Shown here piece by piece: positions 5,971 to 7,740 of a stretch of DNA of 7,740 nt. Under the pieces are notes generated by a model. It did no database searches, had not been told where the DNA came from, and saw nothing but the letters and a program-made list of their open reading frames with translations. Made by a program: the position numbers and the translations under genes. Source of the stretch: Prado023 sp032123675. GTDB taxonomy: Bacteria; Actinomycetota; Actinomycetes; S36-B12; CAIYMF01. The stretch covers positions 1-7,740 of the forward strand of contig JAQBEX010000164.1 in NCBI GenBank assembly GCA_032123675.1, in the 5' to 3' direction. Every line of letters starts with the position of its first letter. The stretch's first letter is position 1.

Positions 5971-6008
5971 GTAACGAGCAGGAAACAATGGGGACACCGA
6001 CGAGAAAT
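5971..6008 (+). promoter_or_regulatory. Tandem GlnR-type operator upstream of glnA
   Basis: The sequence reads GTAAC-n6-GAAAC-n6-GACAC-n6-GAAAT with exactly 6 nt in each gap (5971-5975, 5982-5986, 5993-5997, 6004-6008). This fits the a-site/b-site GlnR box described for Streptomyces glnA (gTnAC-n6-GAAAc repeated). The mismatches are in GACAC (A instead of T at the second base) and in the last base of GAAAT. GlnR is the OmpR-type nitrogen regulator of actinomycetes and normally activates glnA under nitrogen limitation. Confidence 0.8.
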
Positions 6009-6018
6009 CGGTCACTCC

Positions 6019-6024
6019 TAACGT
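6019..6024 (+). promoter_or_regulatory. Candidate -10 box of glnA
   Basis: TAACGT fits TANNNT and lies 10 nt after the GlnR-type operator. Transcription would start near 6031, leaving a leader of about 79 nt. The -35 position (about 5996-6001) is poor and falls within the downstream GlnR half, as expected for an activator-dependent promoter. Confidence 0.4.
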
Positions 6025-6098
6025 TCATCGAGCAACGGCGGCACGCACGGCTGCCATCAGAGCCACAGACCCGGGTCGCGCCTCGCGCCCCTTCAACC

Positions 6099-6104
6099 AG
6101 GAGG
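6099..6104 (+). promoter_or_regulatory. Strong Shine-Dalgarno of glnA
   Basis: AGGAGG is a perfect anti-16S match, 5 nt before the TTG at 6110. It decides the start of glnA, because no ATG or GTG in this frame lies between it and the conserved N-terminal region. It contrasts with the three upstream genes that lack any ribosome-binding site. Confidence 0.85.
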
Positions 6105-6109
6105 TTGGT

Positions 6110-7543
6110 TTGTTCAGCAAAGCGGAAGAAGTCGTCGCATACATCAAGAAGGAGCACGTCAAGTTCGTTGACGTCCGCTTCTGCGACCTGCCCGGCGTCA
6201 TGCAGCACTTCAACGTGCCTGCCCAGAGCCTTCCGGAGGAGTTCTTCACCGAGGGCCAGATGTTCGACGGATCGTCGATCCGCGGCTTCCAGGCCATCCA
6301 CGAATCGGACATGAAGCTCATCCCCGACCTCGGCAGCGCCTACCTCGACCCGTTCCGGGCCGAGAAGACCCTGATCATCAACATGTCGATCCGCGACCCG
6401 TTCACCGACGAGCCCTACAGCCGCGACCCGCGCAACATCGCGATGAAGGCCGAGGCCTACCTGCAGTCGACCGGCATCGCCGACACCGCGTTCTTCGCCC
6501 CTGAGGCCGAGTTCTACGTCTTCGACTCGGTGCGCTTCGAGACGAAGTCGAACGCCGGGTACTACTTCATCGACTCCATCGAGGGCAAGTGGAACTCGGG
6601 CCGTGAGACCGAGCCCGACGGCAGCCCGAACCGCGGGTACAAGACCCCCTACAAGGGCGGATACTTCCCCGTCCCCCCGGTCGACCACTTCGCGGACCTG
6701 CGCGACCAGATGTCCCTCATGCTCGAGCAGGTGGGCCTGAGCGTCGAGCGCGCACACCACGAGGTCGGCACTGCTGGGCAGGCGGAGATCAACTACCGCT
6801 TCGATGCCCTGGCCAAGGCCGCCGATGACGTGATGAAGTTCAAGTACGTCATCAAGGGCGTGGGCTGGGCCGCCGGCAAGTCGGTGACCTTCATGCCCAA
6901 GCCGGTGTTCGGTGACAACGGCTCGGGCATGCACGTCCACCAGTCGCTGTGGAAGGACGGCAAGCCGCTGTTCTACGACGAGGCCGGCTACGGCGGCCTG
7001 TCGGACATGGCGCGCTGGTACATCGGTGGGCTGCTCAAGCACGCCCCGTCGCTGCTGGCCTTCACCAACCCGACGGTGAACTCCTACCACCGCCTGGTCC
7101 CCGGCTACGAGGCGCCGGTCAACCTGGTCTACAGCCAGCGCAACCGCTCCGCCTGCATCCGCATCCCGATCACCGGCTCGAACCCGAAGGCCAAGCGCAT
7201 CGAGTTCCGCGTCCCCGACCCGTCGAGCAACCCATACCTGGCGTTCTCGGCGATGCTGATGGCCGGGCTCGACGGGATCAAGAACAAGATCGAGCCGCGC
7301 GACCCGGTCGACAAGGACCTCTACGACCTCCCGCCGGACGAGGTTGCCGACATCCCGCAGGTGCCGGGCTCGCTTCCCGAGGTGCTCGACGCGCTCGAGG
7401 CCGACCACGCCTACCTCACCGAGGGTGGCGTGTTCACCGACGACCTGATCGAGACATGGATCGCGTACAAGCGGACCAACGAGGTCAACCCGATCCGTCT
7501 GCGCCCGCACCCGCACGAGTTCGAGCTGTACTACGACATCTGA
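6110..7543 (+). CDS. glnA: Type I glutamine synthetase (GSI-beta, adenylylation-regulated)
   Basis: Makes glutamine from glutamate, ammonia and ATP; a cytoplasmic dodecamer. The 477-residue length is normal for this class. Landmarks in order: VDVRFCDLPGVMQHF (about 20-34), MFDGSSIRGF (51-60, Asp53 of the ammonium site), FAPEAEFYVFD with metal ligands Glu132 and Glu134, HHEVGTAGQAEINY, the ATP-site KPVFGDNGSGMH with His275, NPTVNSYHRLVPGYEAP, NRSACIRIP, and RIEFR with Glu365. Tyr405 in KDLYDLPP is the site adenylylated by GlnE in enteric and mycobacterial enzymes. Together with the long central insertion, this indicates the beta subtype. All expected active-site residues are present. The start is TTG behind a perfect AGGAGG. 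A GlnR-type operator lies upstream and a strong hairpin downstream, so it is probably a single-gene unit. It corresponds to glnA1 (Rv2220) of M. tuberculosis. Codon use is strongly G/C-ending, consistent with high expression. Confidence 0.98.
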   Translation: MFSKAEEVVAYIKKEHVKFVDVRFCDLPGVMQHFNVPAQSLPEEFFTEGQMFDGSSIRGFQAIHESDMKLIPDLGSAYLDPFRAEKTLIINMSIRDPFTDEPYSRDPRNIAMKAEAYLQSTGIADTAFFAPEAEFYVFDSVRFETKSNAGYYFIDSIEGKWNSGRETEPDGSPNRGYKTPYKGGYFPVPPVDHFADLRDQMSLMLEQVGLSVERAHHEVGTAGQAEINYRFDALAKAADDVMKFKYVIKGVGWAAGKSVTFMPKPVFGDNGSGMHVHQSLWKDGKPLFYDEAGYGGLSDMARWYIGGLLKHAPSLLAFTNPTVNSYHRLVPGYEAPVNLVYSQRNRSACIRIPITGSNPKAKRIEFRVPDPSSNPYLAFSAMLMAGLDGIKNKIEPRDPVDKDLYDLPPDEVADIPQVPGSLPEVLDALEADHAYLTEGGVFTDDLIETWIAYKRTNEVNPIRLRPHPHEFELYYDI

Positions 7544-7740
7544 TTGGCAATACTGCTCTGACCTGCGACGATGCGTGCACGGATTCCGGCGTAGTCAAAC
7601 GGTTGTCCACATCGCTTCAGGATCAGCACCCACGTTGGGGGCTCCATCCACACACGGATGGAGCCCCCAACGGCGTCCAGCGAAGCAGCCGGGTGCTCGC
7701 CCAGCGCCTGGAAGGCCACAGCCCGGCCGGTCGTGTCGCC
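7544..7740. other. Region downstream of glnA with no confident gene
   Basis: Bases 7544-7630 are clearly less G+C-rich than the coding regions, as expected of intergenic DNA. After the hairpin (7633-7672) base composition rises again. On the minus strand the last 65 or so bases can be read in one frame as GDTTGRAVAFQALGEHPAAS, with mostly G/C third positions, so the 3' end of a neighbouring gene may enter here. That frame runs on through the hairpin to 7531. The stretch is too short to name anything. Confidence 0.4.
7633..7672 (+). terminator. 17-bp perfect hairpin, likely terminator of glnA
   Basis: CGTTGGGGGCTCCATCC (7633-7649), loop ACACAC, and GGATGGAGCCCCCAACG (7656-7672) pair without mismatch. 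It lies 89 nt after the glnA stop. There is no T-tract on either strand, a form commonly reported for actinobacterial terminators. Being symmetric, it could also act on a gene arriving from the right on the minus strand. Confidence 0.7.

Noticed and set aside
5988..6314. 108-codon plus-strand frame starting in the glnA leader
   Set aside because: It begins inside the GlnR operator, has no ribosome-binding site, is very Arg/Ser-rich and overlaps glnA in another frame.
5555..7516. 653-codon open frame on the minus strand, antisense to glnA and the RDD gene
   Set aside because: It mirrors the strongly G/C-ending codons of glnA, a common artefact in high-G+C genes. The peptide is Val/Leu/Gly/Arg/His-rich and low in complexity, with no family motif, while the plus strand encodes unmistakable glutamine synthetase.
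7531..7719. 62-codon minus-strand frame at the right edge taken as a complete gene
   Set aside because: It crosses the terminator hairpin and the glnA 3' end, and its lower half lies in low-G+C intergenic sequence. Only its upstream part might be coding.
1..7740. A novel defence, mobile or biosynthetic system
   Set aside because: All plus-strand genes fit a conserved housekeeping order. I find no transposase, integrase, nuclease, toxin-antitoxin pair, tRNA, rRNA or CRISPR array.

Overview
This is a high-G+C (roughly two-thirds G+C or more, by eye) chromosomal window that reads as a core region of an actinomycete. Three things point there. The gene order is the one I know from Mycobacterium tuberculosis (dlaT/sucB - TIGR01777 epimerase - lipB - lipA - DUF4191 protein - RDD protein - glnA1). 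Several starts are GTG or TTG and look leaderless. The glnA upstream region carries an actinobacterial GlnR-type operator. I cannot assign a genus.

Layout. Positions 1-1161 hold the 3' part of an E2 dihydrolipoamide acyltransferase gene, cut by the left edge. It overlaps by 1 nt a TIGR01777/SDR39U1-type epimerase gene (1161-2081). A convergent minus-strand gene (2124-3128) encodes an unnamed single-pass membrane protein and interrupts the otherwise conserved order. It is followed, divergently, by lipB (about 3197-3844), lipA (3887-4816), a two-TM DUF4191 protein (4827-5498) and an RDD membrane protein (about 5502-5939). A 170-bp regulatory gap then precedes glnA (6110-7543), which starts at TTG behind a strong Shine-Dalgarno. 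A 17-bp perfect hairpin follows glnA at 7633-7672. No convincing complete gene lies between 7544 and the right edge.

How the genes work together. LipB moves octanoate from acyl carrier protein onto lipoyl domains and LipA inserts the two sulfurs. The E2 protein at the left edge belongs to the main class of substrates, so the window holds an enzyme together with its cofactor-building pathway. glnA is a separate, nitrogen-controlled unit encoding an adenylylatable type I glutamine synthetase. The DUF4191 and RDD proteins are conserved membrane neighbours of unknown role.

I do not see an undescribed defence, mobile or CRISPR-like system. The most useful observations are the tandem GlnR box before glnA, a repeated leaderless-promoter layout at lipB, lipA and the DUF4191 gene (with the lipA stop codon inside one -10 box), the minus-strand membrane gene breaking the conserved order, and a perfect intragenic inverted repeat near the end of the epimerase gene.
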